Part shown: positions 8,049-16,219 of the stretch, one piece after another
Position numbering within the stretch: the first letter of the stretch is position 1
Layout: each line of letters opens with the position of its first letter
Assembly (NCBI GenBank): GCA_031280885.1
Contig: JAITGD010000113.1
Coordinates: 1-39,019 of the forward strand
DNA length: 39,019 bases
Direction of reading: 5' to 3'
From: Prevotellaceae bacterium
GTDB taxonomy: Bacteria; Bacteroidota; Bacteroidia; Bacteroidales; UBA932
Translations under genes and position numbers: made by a program
Notes under the pieces: generated by a model
The model's database searches: none
Told to the model about the DNA's origin: nothing
The model's input: the letters and a program-made list of their open reading frames with translations, nothing else

Positions 8049-8196
8049 CAAAAACGATCTCCGACCTTTTTCAAAAACGCTCTCTGACCTTTTTAAAAAC
8101 GCTCTCTGACCTTTTTAAAATCGCTCTCCGACCTTTTCAAAAAAGGTCTCTGATCTTTTCAAAAAAGGTCTCTGATCTTTTTAAAAAAGGTCTCTG
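8049..8196 (+). repeat. Tandem array of about seven 21-23-bp units (AAAAACGCTCTCTGACCTTTT type)
   Basis: About seven units follow each other directly, from AAAACGATCTCCGACCTTTTT through AAAACGCTCTCTGACC to AAAAAAGGTCTCTGATC forms; the last is truncated. Each unit begins with an A-run and ends with a T-run, and the later ones can fold into a stem of about 9 bp (AAAAAGGTC with GATCTTTTT, one G.T pair). Units drift gradually from one end to the other, as expected for an old tandem array. There are no spacers, so it is not a CRISPR. Confidence 0.8.
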
Positions 8197-8201
8197 CGAA
8201 T

Positions 8202-8224
8202 GATTCAGGATTGTAAGAACCAAG
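8202..8224 (+). repeat. Dispersed 23-bp repeat, copy 1
   Basis: The 23-bp element starts GATTCAGGATT and ends AAGAACCAAG. It matches 28402-28424 (opposite strand, inside the GH110 gene) at 21 of 23 positions. A 3' portion also occurs at 7826-7841. All copies are followed within about 25 bp by a CTGCGCAG- or TTACGCAG-like box. Confidence 0.75.
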
Positions 8225-8249
8225 AGCCAGGACTGCTGCGCAGGCTTCA

Positions 8250-8277
8250 GTAGAGACGGGGCGCGCCCCGTCTCTAC
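8250..8277. repeat. 28-bp perfect GC-rich palindrome
   Basis: GTAGAGACGGGGCG is followed immediately by its exact reverse complement, giving a 28-bp perfect palindrome centred on GCGC. It could extrude as a cruciform or, in RNA, form a very stable hairpin that ends transcripts entering from either side. It lies between GH95 and the DUF4998 lipoprotein gene, so it could separate GH95 from susCD transcription. Confidence 0.8.
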
Positions 8278-8323
8278 CAGGCCAGAAAAAATCTGCGTGC
8301 ATCCGTAAAATCTGCGTCATCCG

Positions 8324-8393
8324 CGTGCTAAAAGACTATCAAACCAGCCTGCGTAGCCAATTCATAATTCATAATTCATAATTCATAATTCAT
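8324..8393. repeat. Dispersed repeat copy plus five AATTCAT heptamers ending in a stop codon
   Basis: Bases 8324-8357 repeat 2144-2177 (30 of 34 identical) and end in CCTGCGTAGC. Five perfect AATTCAT units follow at 8359-8393, and the stop codon of the DUF4998 gene (8393-8395) begins in the last one. Upstream, 8289-8323 carries ATCTGCGTGCATCCG and ATCTGCGTCATCCGCG, two related copies of another short repeat. Together with the preceding entries this accounts for the whole 584-bp gap; I find no gene in it. Confidence 0.75.
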
Positions 8394-9490
8394 TAATCAT
8401 TGTTTCCTATCACGACGACTTCGCGAATAGGCGTATGCGGCTCGCGATAACTTTCGGTGATTTCCAAACGTATTTCAGCGGCTCGGATAAACGTATCGAA
8501 TGTAAGTGTGAGAAGCGCCGTATCCGAAGATGACGGATACGAGAGTTCGCCGCGTTCTATCCATGAGCCTCCGCCTGTTCGGGTTTTTATGACGACTTTC
8601 TTCAAGTCTCCGCCGCGTCGCTTCACGGATATGGCTTTGACATTTTTTTCTCCTTTCATGTCGATCTCAAGCCAGTGAGGTAAGCCTGCGCCGTAGTCGT
8701 TATGCCAATGTGTGTTATCGTCTTCGTTGAACAAAGAGTTCACTCCTCCGCCGTCGCCGTCGTTCGAGTCGGAGGCTGTAGCAGTCCATCCTGCACGATT
8801 CAGACGGAAAAATTCGGGAAATTTCATCTCCGCAGTGTCCGAATTAAGCTCGTCGAGAGCTTGCGGTTCGGGAAGATACCAGCTTACGACGGATAAGTCG
8901 CCTCCTAATTTGCCGTTGTTTATTGTCGTAGTGTTTTCGTTCGACGGGACGTTGATTTCGGCGGCGGTTCCGGCAGCGGTTTCGTATCGAAGCGTGGAGC
9001 GCTGTTCGTTGTCGGAGGGCAAATGCCATTCGATTTCGATACGGTCGTAGAAAGCGGTAAGGTTTTTCACTCTTCGCGTTTGCAGTTTTGCGCGATACAC
9101 TTCGCCATACGAAGCTCCGTAAGCAGTTTCGCGAATCGAGCGGTATCCCAAACCGAGGTGGCAAACTTCGAAGGTGTAGTATCCTTCCGGAATCTCGATG
9201 ATGTGATTAAGGTATCCGTCGGCGTCGATATTGCTGCGGTTTACGGGGACAATTATGCTGTCGCTACGTTCGTTCCAGACTACTTTGAGGGTTTCTATTC
9301 GCGGGTCGTCATTGATTTGCCATTTTATCTGTACGCGCTCTTTTCCGCCGAATATTTTTATCGAATCGGCTTTGCCTATGTAATTCGTTTCGCCACGGTC
9401 GAGATATTCTTGGATGTTATCGTTCATCCCTCCGCAGGAAATCAGCAGGAGGGAGACAAAAGCTTGTGTTATTATATTTTTTATTGACAT
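8393..9490 (-). CDS. DUF4998 surface lipoprotein with C-terminal discoidin-like domain
   Basis: This 365-residue lipoprotein has a lipobox LLISC with Cys19. The N-terminal half (about 25-215) fits DUF4998, a fibronectin-like fold found in PUL lipoproteins: YLDRGETNYIGKADSI followed by KERVQIKWQI and a second beta module RVKNLTAFYDRIEIEWHLP. The C-terminal 130 residues, with NSLFNEDDNTHWHNDYG, LPHWLEIDMKG and EIRLEITESY, look like an F5/8 type C (discoidin) carbohydrate-binding module. It probably sits on the cell surface as a SusE/F-like glycan-binding accessory. It lies 21 bp behind the DUF4959/5000 gene in the susCD operon. The last residues (NND) and the stop come from a heptamer repeat. 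The exact ligand is unknown. Confidence 0.85.
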   Translation of the reverse strand: MSIKNIITQAFVSLLLISCGGMNDNIQEYLDRGETNYIGKADSIKIFGGKERVQIKWQINDDPRIETLKVVWNERSDSIIVPVNRSNIDADGYLNHIIEIPEGYYTFEVCHLGLGYRSIRETAYGASYGEVYRAKLQTRRVKNLTAFYDRIEIEWHLPSDNEQRSTLRYETAAGTAAEINVPSNENTTTINNGKLGGDLSVVSWYLPEPQALDELNSDTAEMKFPEFFRLNRAGWTATASDSNDGDGGGVNSLFNEDDNTHWHNDYGAGLPHWLEIDMKGEKNVKAISVKRRGGDLKKVVIKTRTGGGSWIERGELSYPSSSDTALLTLTFDTFIRAAEIRLEITESYREPHTPIREVVVIGNND

Positions 9491-9511
9491 TGTTTTATGT
9501 TTTAAATTGTG

Positions 9512-10705
9512 TTATTGAAACTTTTTTCCCCAGAAGCTCACTTCGGCTATATGTATCATATCGCCTCCGCTCCAGTTTGATTCTATGTAAAATCGGATGT
9601 AGCGTACAGGCGGCAAATTTGAGTCGAACTCAAATTCAAATCCGCGATTGGCATAGTCTCTGTCCTCCTGAGTAACAAAGGGATTATCGTCGCCGGATGG
9701 TTTGAACGAATAGCAGTCCATCAAAAAAGTCCAGTCATTTTTGAAACCTTCGCCTTCCCAATAATCATTGGGTTTATCGCCGGCTAAGGACACTGTGCCG
9801 TATAGCTTCCATTTGCGTGGATTGTGATGCCCGTATGACCAGTCTCCAAGTCTGTGCCAAAGTGTGTATCTGCTCAGCACGACCGTGTCGCCGAGATCCA
9901 AAGTAAAGAGCATGGGCGTACGTCCGACTCCGGTATGAGCGCCCGGCTCGCCTGTTGATTCGTCGTACATTGCCGACCATTGCCATCCCCATCCAAATTC
10001 GGTGGTGTTATCGCCCGGCAGGCCGCGCATTGACCATTTACTTTTGTCGAATTTTATTTCGTACAGCGGGGAGAACAATCCTTGCAGCGTGTCGGAATAA
10101 TTATCCCATTTGTCGCGGATAAAGCCTCCGAAAAGTCTTTTTGTGGTGTCGAAGCCGCGCAGATTGAAGCGTCCTTCGGCAGAATTGCTATAAACTATGT
10201 CTGCCACATAAATGTCGCCGAGCGAATCGGCGGCTATCAGATAGATAACTACGTCTGTTTTGTTTGGATTTTCCCAGACTATCTGCACTCCGCCGAATCC
10301 GGGAGTCATATTCATCGACTCGAAGATGGTCTGAACCGGCGGGGTGTCGGGATGAAAACGTATTTCTGTCGGCGTGGAATGATTTCCGCTTCTATCGACG
10401 CAGTAGAGTTGCGCTGTTTGTTCTTCGGTGTTGCCGAAGCCTTCGATTTCTAACTTTCGATTGTAGATGCTCGACATGGTTTTTTTCTCCACTCCGTTGA
10501 TGTAATAAACGGCCTTAACGTAGAGCAGGTCGTCGTCGTCGGGTAGTTCGTAGTTGATGATTGCTCCGCCGGGGGCGCTTTCGGCGCGCCAGCTGATTAT
10601 GCTCCCCGGAGGAACGCCGTCGGTAGCTGTTTGCCCGATGGGTTCTTCTTTGCATGAGGCAAAAATGTATGCCGCAAAGATTGCGCATATTAATATATGC
10701 TTCAT
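9512..10705 (-). CDS. DUF4959/DUF5126/DUF5000 surface lipoprotein (SusE/F-position glycan-binding protein)
   Basis: The protein has a signal peptide MKHILICAIFAAYIFASC (lipobox Cys18). An N-terminal DUF4959-like beta domain (PPGSIISWRAESAPGGAIINYELP) is followed by a DUF5126-like domain (PPVQTIFESMNMTPGFGGVQIVWENP) and a C-terminal DUF5000 discoidin-like domain (FTLDLGDTVVLSRYTLWHR to RYIRFYIESNW). This architecture is standard for the third gene of Bacteroidetes SusCD loci and should bind glycan on the surface. I chose the ATG at 10705; an in-frame ATG at 10723 exists only because an 18-bp sequence covering the start is duplicated, and it would add MKNIEI ahead of the signal peptide. It follows susD after about 50 bp. 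The ligand is not predictable. Confidence 0.88.
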   Translation of the reverse strand: MKHILICAIFAAYIFASCKEEPIGQTATDGVPPGSIISWRAESAPGGAIINYELPDDDDLLYVKAVYYINGVEKKTMSSIYNRKLEIEGFGNTEEQTAQLYCVDRSGNHSTPTEIRFHPDTPPVQTIFESMNMTPGFGGVQIVWENPNKTDVVIYLIAADSLGDIYVADIVYSNSAEGRFNLRGFDTTKRLFGGFIRDKWDNYSDTLQGLFSPLYEIKFDKSKWSMRGLPGDNTTEFGWGWQWSAMYDESTGEPGAHTGVGRTPMLFTLDLGDTVVLSRYTLWHRLGDWSYGHHNPRKWKLYGTVSLAGDKPNDYWEGEGFKNDWTFLMDCYSFKPSGDDNPFVTQEDRDYANRGFEFEFDSNLPPVRYIRFYIESNWSGGDMIHIAEVSFWGKKFQ

Positions 10706-10738
10706 TATTTCTATGTTTTTCATTATTTCTATGTTTTA
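10703..10738. repeat. 18-bp tandem duplication over the start codon of the DUF5000 gene
   Basis: CATTATTTCTATGTTTTT (10703-10720) is repeated at 10721-10738 with one final base changed. On the minus strand each unit carries an ATG in the same frame, so the gene has two equivalent initiation regions 18 bp apart. Confidence 0.8.
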
Positions 10739-10756
10739 CTGTTGATTTTTCATTTG

Positions 10757-12664
10757 TCAGTATGAATCCCATCCCGGATTCTGTATCAGATTTGAGTTTC
10801 TGTCTAAGATTTCAAGTTTTATTGGCGCCAGATAATCGCGTTTCAAAAAACTTGGGGCGAATATAGTAAGCACCTTGTAATAGTCCTCGTTATTTTCGCC
10901 GCGTATGTTCCATCCTTTAACCGGACGGTTCATAAAATCTTCGGCTTCGTGCCAGCGCAGCATATCCCAGTAAGCCGGACCTTCAAAGGCAAATTCGTTG
11001 TAGCGTTCACGGTGGATGATTCTTCGCACACCGCTCTGCGTTTCTACCGTTTCGGGTTTCGTGGAATAGTTTATCCACGAGTACACAACGTCATCTAATT
11101 GTGCGCGACGACGGACTTCGTCTATCCAGTAGAAGACTTCGCTGTCGGGCGTGTTCTTGACCTCATTCAGCGCTTCGGCGTACATCAAGTACAGATCTGC
11201 CAGGCGGATATACGGAAAAGTATATCGATATGTCGAAAAACCCATATCGCTTACCGAGGTTTCGATGCTGACTAATTTTTTTGGAAGATAGCCTGTAATC
11301 GAGTATTTTTCGGCTGCAATCATTCCTCCTGCGCCGCCTTTTTTCATCTGTACGTATGCGGCAACGTCCTGGTCCTTGTAACCGTTTCCGTAAAGTACCG
11401 AGCCATCGAAGCAGAGCGAGGAATAGAATCGCATTTCGCGGTCGAAATTAAGTCGAGCAGTTGTGTATCCGTCGGTCATTAAATGTTGGTACTCGCCTCC
11501 CGATACCTGACGGGTCAGATAGCGATTTTCATAATCGTAAAACTTGTCCTCTTCAATCGGCACGCCGCGTTTTGAATAGAATCGTTCGACCACTTCCAGA
11601 GCAGGAGACATCATTGAGATGACACTGCTTCCGAGCTGGTTGTTATTTGTTCTCACAGCTGAAATGGCCTGGATTCCAAAGTTGTCTTTTGTCGAACCCC
11701 AGATTATTTCCTTGTTCCAGCGCTGGGTAACTGCTCCGCGAAGGTTCATCTTTGCTTTGGTGTTATTACTCAGCGAAACGTCGCCGGTGTGATAATACAG
11801 CGTATGTCCGGCCAAGTGAGCGCTTTTGATGGCAGTGTCGAGCGCTGCGGCGGCTTTTGTCCATTTACTTCTGTCCTCGTCGCGCGGGAAGAGATATTTA
11901 CCTCGATTATCCTTTATGTTGGCGTAGTATGGATTTCCGTTGAAAATAGGGCTTGCCATCAGCACAAGCGTTTTAGCTTTCAGGGCAAGAGCAATCGGTC
12001 GCGTTATTCGTCCCAGCTCGTTTGTTTGATTTTGAATGGTGAGAGGAAGATCCGGCGCGGCTTCGTCTAAAAGTTCAACTATATACTGCGCCACTTCTTC
12101 TACCGGTTCGCGATATACTTTCACTTCTTCCGGCGTGGCCGAAACGGGGATATTTTCGCGGATTATCGGCACAGGTCCGTACATGCGAAGGAGATAAAAA
12201 TGATAATAGGCTTTAAGAAATTTCACTTCGGCCACCCATCTTTTTTTCTCGTATTCTTCAAGATCGACAGGGCGATCGACATTGTCTAAAAAGATATTAC
12301 AGTCGCGCAGGGCAACGAAAAGATTTACTCCTCCGTTGCTTCCGTTCCAGTAATCCAGAGCCGGATTTGCAGCGCTGTGGCGTCCGCGTGCTATATTCCA
12401 TGCCGGCGGATTGGTTCCTCCCACGAAATCGAGTCCCTGGGTGGTGAACCAACATTCGCGACTTGACATCAGAGCCGGATTTCCGTTAAAATCTGCCGGA
12501 TTCGGCAAATACGAGTAGCAGGTAAAGAGCATTGTCTCGGTAGTGAGACGGCTGCGAAAAACATGGTCGATGGTTGGTATTTCGTCGGGAATGACGTCAA
12601 GAAAATTATTGCACGACAAGGTTATGGATGCATATACAAATAGAAGTATCAGTTTTGATTTCAT
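10757..12664 (-). CDS. SusD/RagB family starch-binding-type outer membrane lipoprotein
   Basis: This 635-residue lipoprotein starts MKSKLILLFVYASITLSC (Cys18) followed by NNFLDVIPDEIPT, the usual SusD N-terminus. TPR-like helices follow, including FLKAYYHFYLLRMYGPVPI near 150-168 and ALKAKTLVLMASPIFNGNP near 228-246. Near the C-terminus are PYIRLADLYLMYAEALNEV, DEVRRRAQL and RIIHRERYNEFAFEGPAYWDMLRW, which are diagnostic of the RagB/SusD family. It caps the SusC barrel and delivers bound oligosaccharide. It is 12 bp downstream of susC. It is longer than SusD of the starch system but within the range of mucin and plant-glycan SusD proteins. Glycan specificity cannot be read from sequence. Confidence 0.96.
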   Translation of the reverse strand: MKSKLILLFVYASITLSCNNFLDVIPDEIPTIDHVFRSRLTTETMLFTCYSYLPNPADFNGNPALMSSRECWFTTQGLDFVGGTNPPAWNIARGRHSAANPALDYWNGSNGGVNLFVALRDCNIFLDNVDRPVDLEEYEKKRWVAEVKFLKAYYHFYLLRMYGPVPIIRENIPVSATPEEVKVYREPVEEVAQYIVELLDEAAPDLPLTIQNQTNELGRITRPIALALKAKTLVLMASPIFNGNPYYANIKDNRGKYLFPRDEDRSKWTKAAAALDTAIKSAHLAGHTLYYHTGDVSLSNNTKAKMNLRGAVTQRWNKEIIWGSTKDNFGIQAISAVRTNNNQLGSSVISMMSPALEVVERFYSKRGVPIEEDKFYDYENRYLTRQVSGGEYQHLMTDGYTTARLNFDREMRFYSSLCFDGSVLYGNGYKDQDVAAYVQMKKGGAGGMIAAEKYSITGYLPKKLVSIETSVSDMGFSTYRYTFPYIRLADLYLMYAEALNEVKNTPDSEVFYWIDEVRRRAQLDDVVYSWINYSTKPETVETQSGVRRIIHRERYNEFAFEGPAYWDMLRWHEAEDFMNRPVKGWNIRGENNEDYYKVLTIFAPSFLKRDYLAPIKLEILDRNSNLIQNPGWDSY

Positions 12665-12676
12665 CTTTAATACGGT

Positions 12677-15600
12677 TTAAAAATTGACATTGATTCCTAA
12701 ATTAAAAACTCTCTGTACGGGATAGCCGAGACCATCGCCGGCCATTTCCGGATCCCAGAGTTTGAATTTGCTAAAAGTAAGCAGATTGTTTCCGCTAACG
12801 TAGATCCTGACAGCCGACATGCGCACTCTTTTGGTAAGATCTTTTGGTAGCGTGTATCCGATTTCGGCGGTTTTCAGACGCATAAAAGCTCCGTCGCGCA
12901 TGAACCAGGTGTTACGCTGAGTGTTATTATCGAGCTGATGGTCGGTAAGTCGTGGCCAGAAAGCGTGCGGGTCGCGATTATCTTCCGACCAGTGGCTATC
13001 GGCAATTACTTGCAGCAGCGCGTTCTGCGAACGCGATCCTCCGTCGGTGTCAAGGAAGGGAGACACGATGTTGGAATCGATCCAGAAAGAAGATCTTGCC
13101 GAACCCTGAAAGAAAGCCGAAAAATCGAAACCTTTATATCCGACAGAAAAGCCGAATCCGTACATGATTTCTGGGAAATTAGGGTAGCCTATCGGCACTT
13201 GATCGCGGTGATCTATCATATCGTCGCCGTTGATGTCCTTATATTTGATGTCGCCGGCGGCATATTCTCCATACTGTTGCACGGGAGAGTTTCGCACGTC
13301 GGCCTCGTCCACAAAAAGCCTCTCGGCAATCAGCCCGTATTCCTGACGAACGTTCTGTCCGATACGACTACGCTGGGGCGAATCAAGATAAGCCGGCTCT
13401 TCATATATCACATACCTGCTTTTAGCGTAAGTAAAGCTGCCGCGAGCCGAAACCCATAATCCGGAAGCAAAAGCCTGCTGGTAGTCAATCGAAGCGTCGA
13501 AGCCCGATCCGAAACTTTCGCCGATGTTGGAGTGCGGCCAGCTCTGCAAACCCATGGTAACGGGTACAGTTTCGCGTTTTTGAAGTATTCCTTTGCGAGT
13601 TTCGCGAAAATAGTCGGCCATGATTTCAATCTTGTCAAAAAGGCCAATTTCTATTCCGTAATTTTGTTTGTATGCTTTTTCCCAGGTGATTTCCGGGTCG
13701 GCGTAGCGCGAAATACTGACTCCATTTCGGCTGTATTGGAAGTTCGTGCCGAAACTCATTCCTCTTCCACTGTCGCTCAGGTTTACCTGCGACAGAAAAA
13801 AGAAACGGTCTTCTTCTGCCCCGATAGCGTCGTTTCCCACTAAACCGTAGGTAGCTTTGAATTTTACCTTCGATACGATTTTTTTCAGCGGTTCCCAGAA
13901 GCCTTCGTTCGATATGATATAACCGGCTCCTATCGACGGGAAGAATCCGAAACGCTCGTTCCGCGCAAATCTTTCCGAGCCGTTGTATCCGAAGTTACCT
14001 TCGACGAAATATCTGTCCTTGTAGCCGTAAGTCAGACGGCCGGCAAGTCCGATATTTCTGTACGGCAGCGAAAGCTGGAGGTTTCCCGTGTTCGCTTTCA
14101 GTTCATCGCGTCCGGTGATTACAAAAAGTCCGCTAACGGTGTGTCGCTCGGCGAAAGTTCGCCCGTACTGCACAGCGGCTTCGTAGTACATAGTGCTGTA
14201 AACGTCCTTACCTCCTTCGGATGTTTCGAGCGATTCTCTTGCGCCCTTTGTTTCGTCGTTAAGAGCCGTCAATCTGTACGTGTCGGTATATTTATCATAG
14301 CTGCCTACTTTATAATAAAAGGGGCTGTATTGCCGCTTTACATCGAAGTACGAATATCGAGTTGTGTTGAAAAGCGCCCTGACCGAAAGGCCTTTTGTAA
14401 TAAAATTCAAATCCTGTTTTATCTCCAACTGCGCAAGCACAAGAGTTTTGCTGTAATTCTTATAACCCTTCACCATTTCGGCATAAGGATTAATCCAGCC
14501 TCCGTCGGCGTTGCCGAAAAGTATATGCTTTACAAATTTATTTCTCTCGTCGGGAGGAAAATAAGCAGGAAACAAAACAGGATTCGTGCGCATAACAGAA
14601 TAGTACAAGTCCCTTCCTCCTTCGAGCGGGCCGGTGTAATTGTCGAAAGTTCCATGCAGGCGAACTATCATCTCGGTCGATTTCGTCATATTGATGTTGA
14701 TATTCGAGCGCAGCAGGTATTGTTTCAAATCTATGTTACTGTTGAAATTATTTCTCTTATCGACATTCAATAATCCGTTATCCTGATTTAACGAAGCTGC
14801 GATGTAGTATCGAGCAGCCTTCCCGCCTCCGCTGACATTGATGTTCAGACGTTGGTTCGAGGTGAAATCCTTAAAAAGAAGCTTGTTCCAGTCTGTAACC
14901 GGATAAACATACGGATTGCCCTTGCCGGTATTTGCTATTTTTTCGTTGCTGTATGGAATTATTCCCAGTGGATCTCTTGTACGCACAGCCTCGTTTCCCA
15001 GCAGCATGTAGGTTATGGGGTCGGCAAGCTCCAACTTTCTGACCGGAGCAGAGAAAGAGTTTTCAAATCTGACAGATAGTTTGACTTGTCCCTCCTCTCC
15101 TTCTTTTGTGGTTACGAGAATCACTCCGTTTGCTCCTCTTGCACCGTAAAGCGCCGTGGCGTTAGCGTCCTTCATCACCGAAAAGCTGGCGATATCGTCG
15201 GTATTGAGTTTTGCCAGGTCGTCGGTCGAAAGTTCCACACCGTCAATCAGAATCAGCGGGTTCTTTTTGCCGTTTCCGAAAGTTGTTACTCCGCGTATAA
15301 AAAAGTCGGCGTTATCGCGCCCCGGCTCGCCGCTGCGCTGATACGAGATTATGCCCGACATCCGACCGGCCAAAGCGGTAGTTAGATTGCTGCTTGGCAC
15401 TTTCAGTTCTGAGGGTTTGATAGTTGTAACGGCGGCCACCACGCTTTCGCGTTTCTGACGGCCAAAGGCAACCACCACTGCTTCGCCGAGTTCCGAAATT
15501 ACTTCTTCCATCACGATGGCGATAATTCGGCGATTGCCCACTTTCACATTCAAGGGCTTGTATCCCACAAAACTGAATTGCAGGACGGAGGTGTCGCTGG

Positions 15601-16126
15601 GTACAGTTACCGCAAATTCGCCGTTTTCGTCGGTCGAAGTTCCCACAGAACTTCCGCTCACCATCACGCTGACAAAAGGTAGCGGATTTCCCGAATAGTC
15701 CGACACGGTGCCGGTAACTTTGAAGGCTGCCGATTTTGCTGGCTGCGACCGTCCATTTTTCGAGCTTGTTTGGATGATGATTTGTTTGTCGCGGATTTTG
15801 TACGTCGTCTCTGAGCCTTTAAATACAGCGTCTAAGAGAACCGACAGTTCCACATCTTTTACCTTGATGCTTACTTTGCGGCTGAGGTCAATCTCGTCGG
15901 TATAAAAAAACGAGAAGCCGCTTTGCGTTTCTATACTGCTGATTACAGATTCAAGAGAAACGTTTTTCTCATCGAAGGTAAACTTTTTGCTTTGCGAATA
16001 TAATTCGCTCGGCACGAAGGCTAAAGCGCTTGTGAGCGCAAAGACACAGAGCGTTTTGACGGCTCGCGAAATTCTCCGCACTCGTTGTTTTGAGGGTATC
16101 CCTCCATACTTGTTAAATAATTCCAT
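12677..16126 (-). CDS. SusC/RagA family TonB-linked outer membrane transporter with STN domain
   Basis: From the ATG at 16126 the protein has 1149 residues; an upstream in-frame start at 16207 would add 27 residues without signal-peptide character. It shows an N-terminal signal region, an STN domain (FTFDEKNVSLESVISSIETQ to YKIRDKQIII) and a carboxypeptidase-regulatory-like domain (VTGTVSDYSGNPLPFVSVMV). The plug follows, with VVVAFGRQKRESVVAAV, DNADFFIRGVTTF, NPLILIDGVE and ALYGARGANGVILVTTK, and then a 22-strand barrel ending in NLGINVNF. It imports oligosaccharides with TonB energy in complex with SusD. The STN domain implies signalling to the FecR-type anti-sigma protein encoded just upstream. 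The gene pair and order are typical of host-glycan PULs. Confidence 0.96.
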   Translation of the reverse strand: MELFNKYGGIPSKQRVRRISRAVKTLCVFALTSALAFVPSELYSQSKKFTFDEKNVSLESVISSIETQSGFSFFYTDEIDLSRKVSIKVKDVELSVLLDAVFKGSETTYKIRDKQIIIQTSSKNGRSQPAKSAAFKVTGTVSDYSGNPLPFVSVMVSGSSVGTSTDENGEFAVTVPSDTSVLQFSFVGYKPLNVKVGNRRIIAIVMEEVISELGEAVVVAFGRQKRESVVAAVTTIKPSELKVPSSNLTTALAGRMSGIISYQRSGEPGRDNADFFIRGVTTFGNGKKNPLILIDGVELSTDDLAKLNTDDIASFSVMKDANATALYGARGANGVILVTTKEGEEGQVKLSVRFENSFSAPVRKLELADPITYMLLGNEAVRTRDPLGIIPYSNEKIANTGKGNPYVYPVTDWNKLLFKDFTSNQRLNINVSGGGKAARYYIAASLNQDNGLLNVDKRNNFNSNIDLKQYLLRSNININMTKSTEMIVRLHGTFDNYTGPLEGGRDLYYSVMRTNPVLFPAYFPPDERNKFVKHILFGNADGGWINPYAEMVKGYKNYSKTLVLAQLEIKQDLNFITKGLSVRALFNTTRYSYFDVKRQYSPFYYKVGSYDKYTDTYRLTALNDETKGARESLETSEGGKDVYSTMYYEAAVQYGRTFAERHTVSGLFVITGRDELKANTGNLQLSLPYRNIGLAGRLTYGYKDRYFVEGNFGYNGSERFARNERFGFFPSIGAGYIISNEGFWEPLKKIVSKVKFKATYGLVGNDAIGAEEDRFFFLSQVNLSDSGRGMSFGTNFQYSRNGVSISRYADPEITWEKAYKQNYGIEIGLFDKIEIMADYFRETRKGILQKRETVPVTMGLQSWPHSNIGESFGSGFDASIDYQQAFASGLWVSARGSFTYAKSRYVIYEEPAYLDSPQRSRIGQNVRQEYGLIAERLFVDEADVRNSPVQQYGEYAAGDIKYKDINGDDMIDHRDQVPIGYPNFPEIMYGFGFSVGYKGFDFSAFFQGSARSSFWIDSNIVSPFLDTDGGSRSQNALLQVIADSHWSEDNRDPHAFWPRLTDHQLDNNTQRNTWFMRDGAFMRLKTAEIGYTLPKDLTKRVRMSAVRIYVSGNNLLTFSKFKLWDPEMAGDGLGYPVQRVFNLGINVNF

Positions 16127-16186
16127 AAATTTGTCCGGTTTTTTAGTTGTAAAAATTTTATTAATTAATTTATTTAAAAAACTTTG

Positions 16187-16215
16187 GCAGGGAAATGTTT
16201 GCAGCATTTCTCTGC
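16187..16215 (-). terminator. Hairpin between fecR and susC, candidate terminator or attenuator
   Basis: GCAGGGAAATG (16187-16197) pairs with CATTTCTCTGC (16205-16215) over 11 bp with one G.T pair. In the minus direction it follows the fecR stop codon by 4 bp and is followed by CAAAGTTTTTT and more T-rich sequence. It could end fecR transcription or lower readthrough into susC. Confidence 0.55.
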
Positions 16216-16219
16216 TTTT

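Noticed and set aside
7915-8109. Plus-strand open frame of 64 codons starting MLLSAFCFLLSAFCF
   Set aside because: It is the translation of CTTTCTG repeats and of the two palindromes and has no protein character beyond the repeats.
8049-8196. CRISPR array
   Set aside because: The units are contiguous with no unique spacers, they drift in sequence, and no cas gene is present.
14141-14773. Plus-strand open frame of 210 codons
   Set aside because: It is antisense to the SusC barrel region, which is clearly coding.
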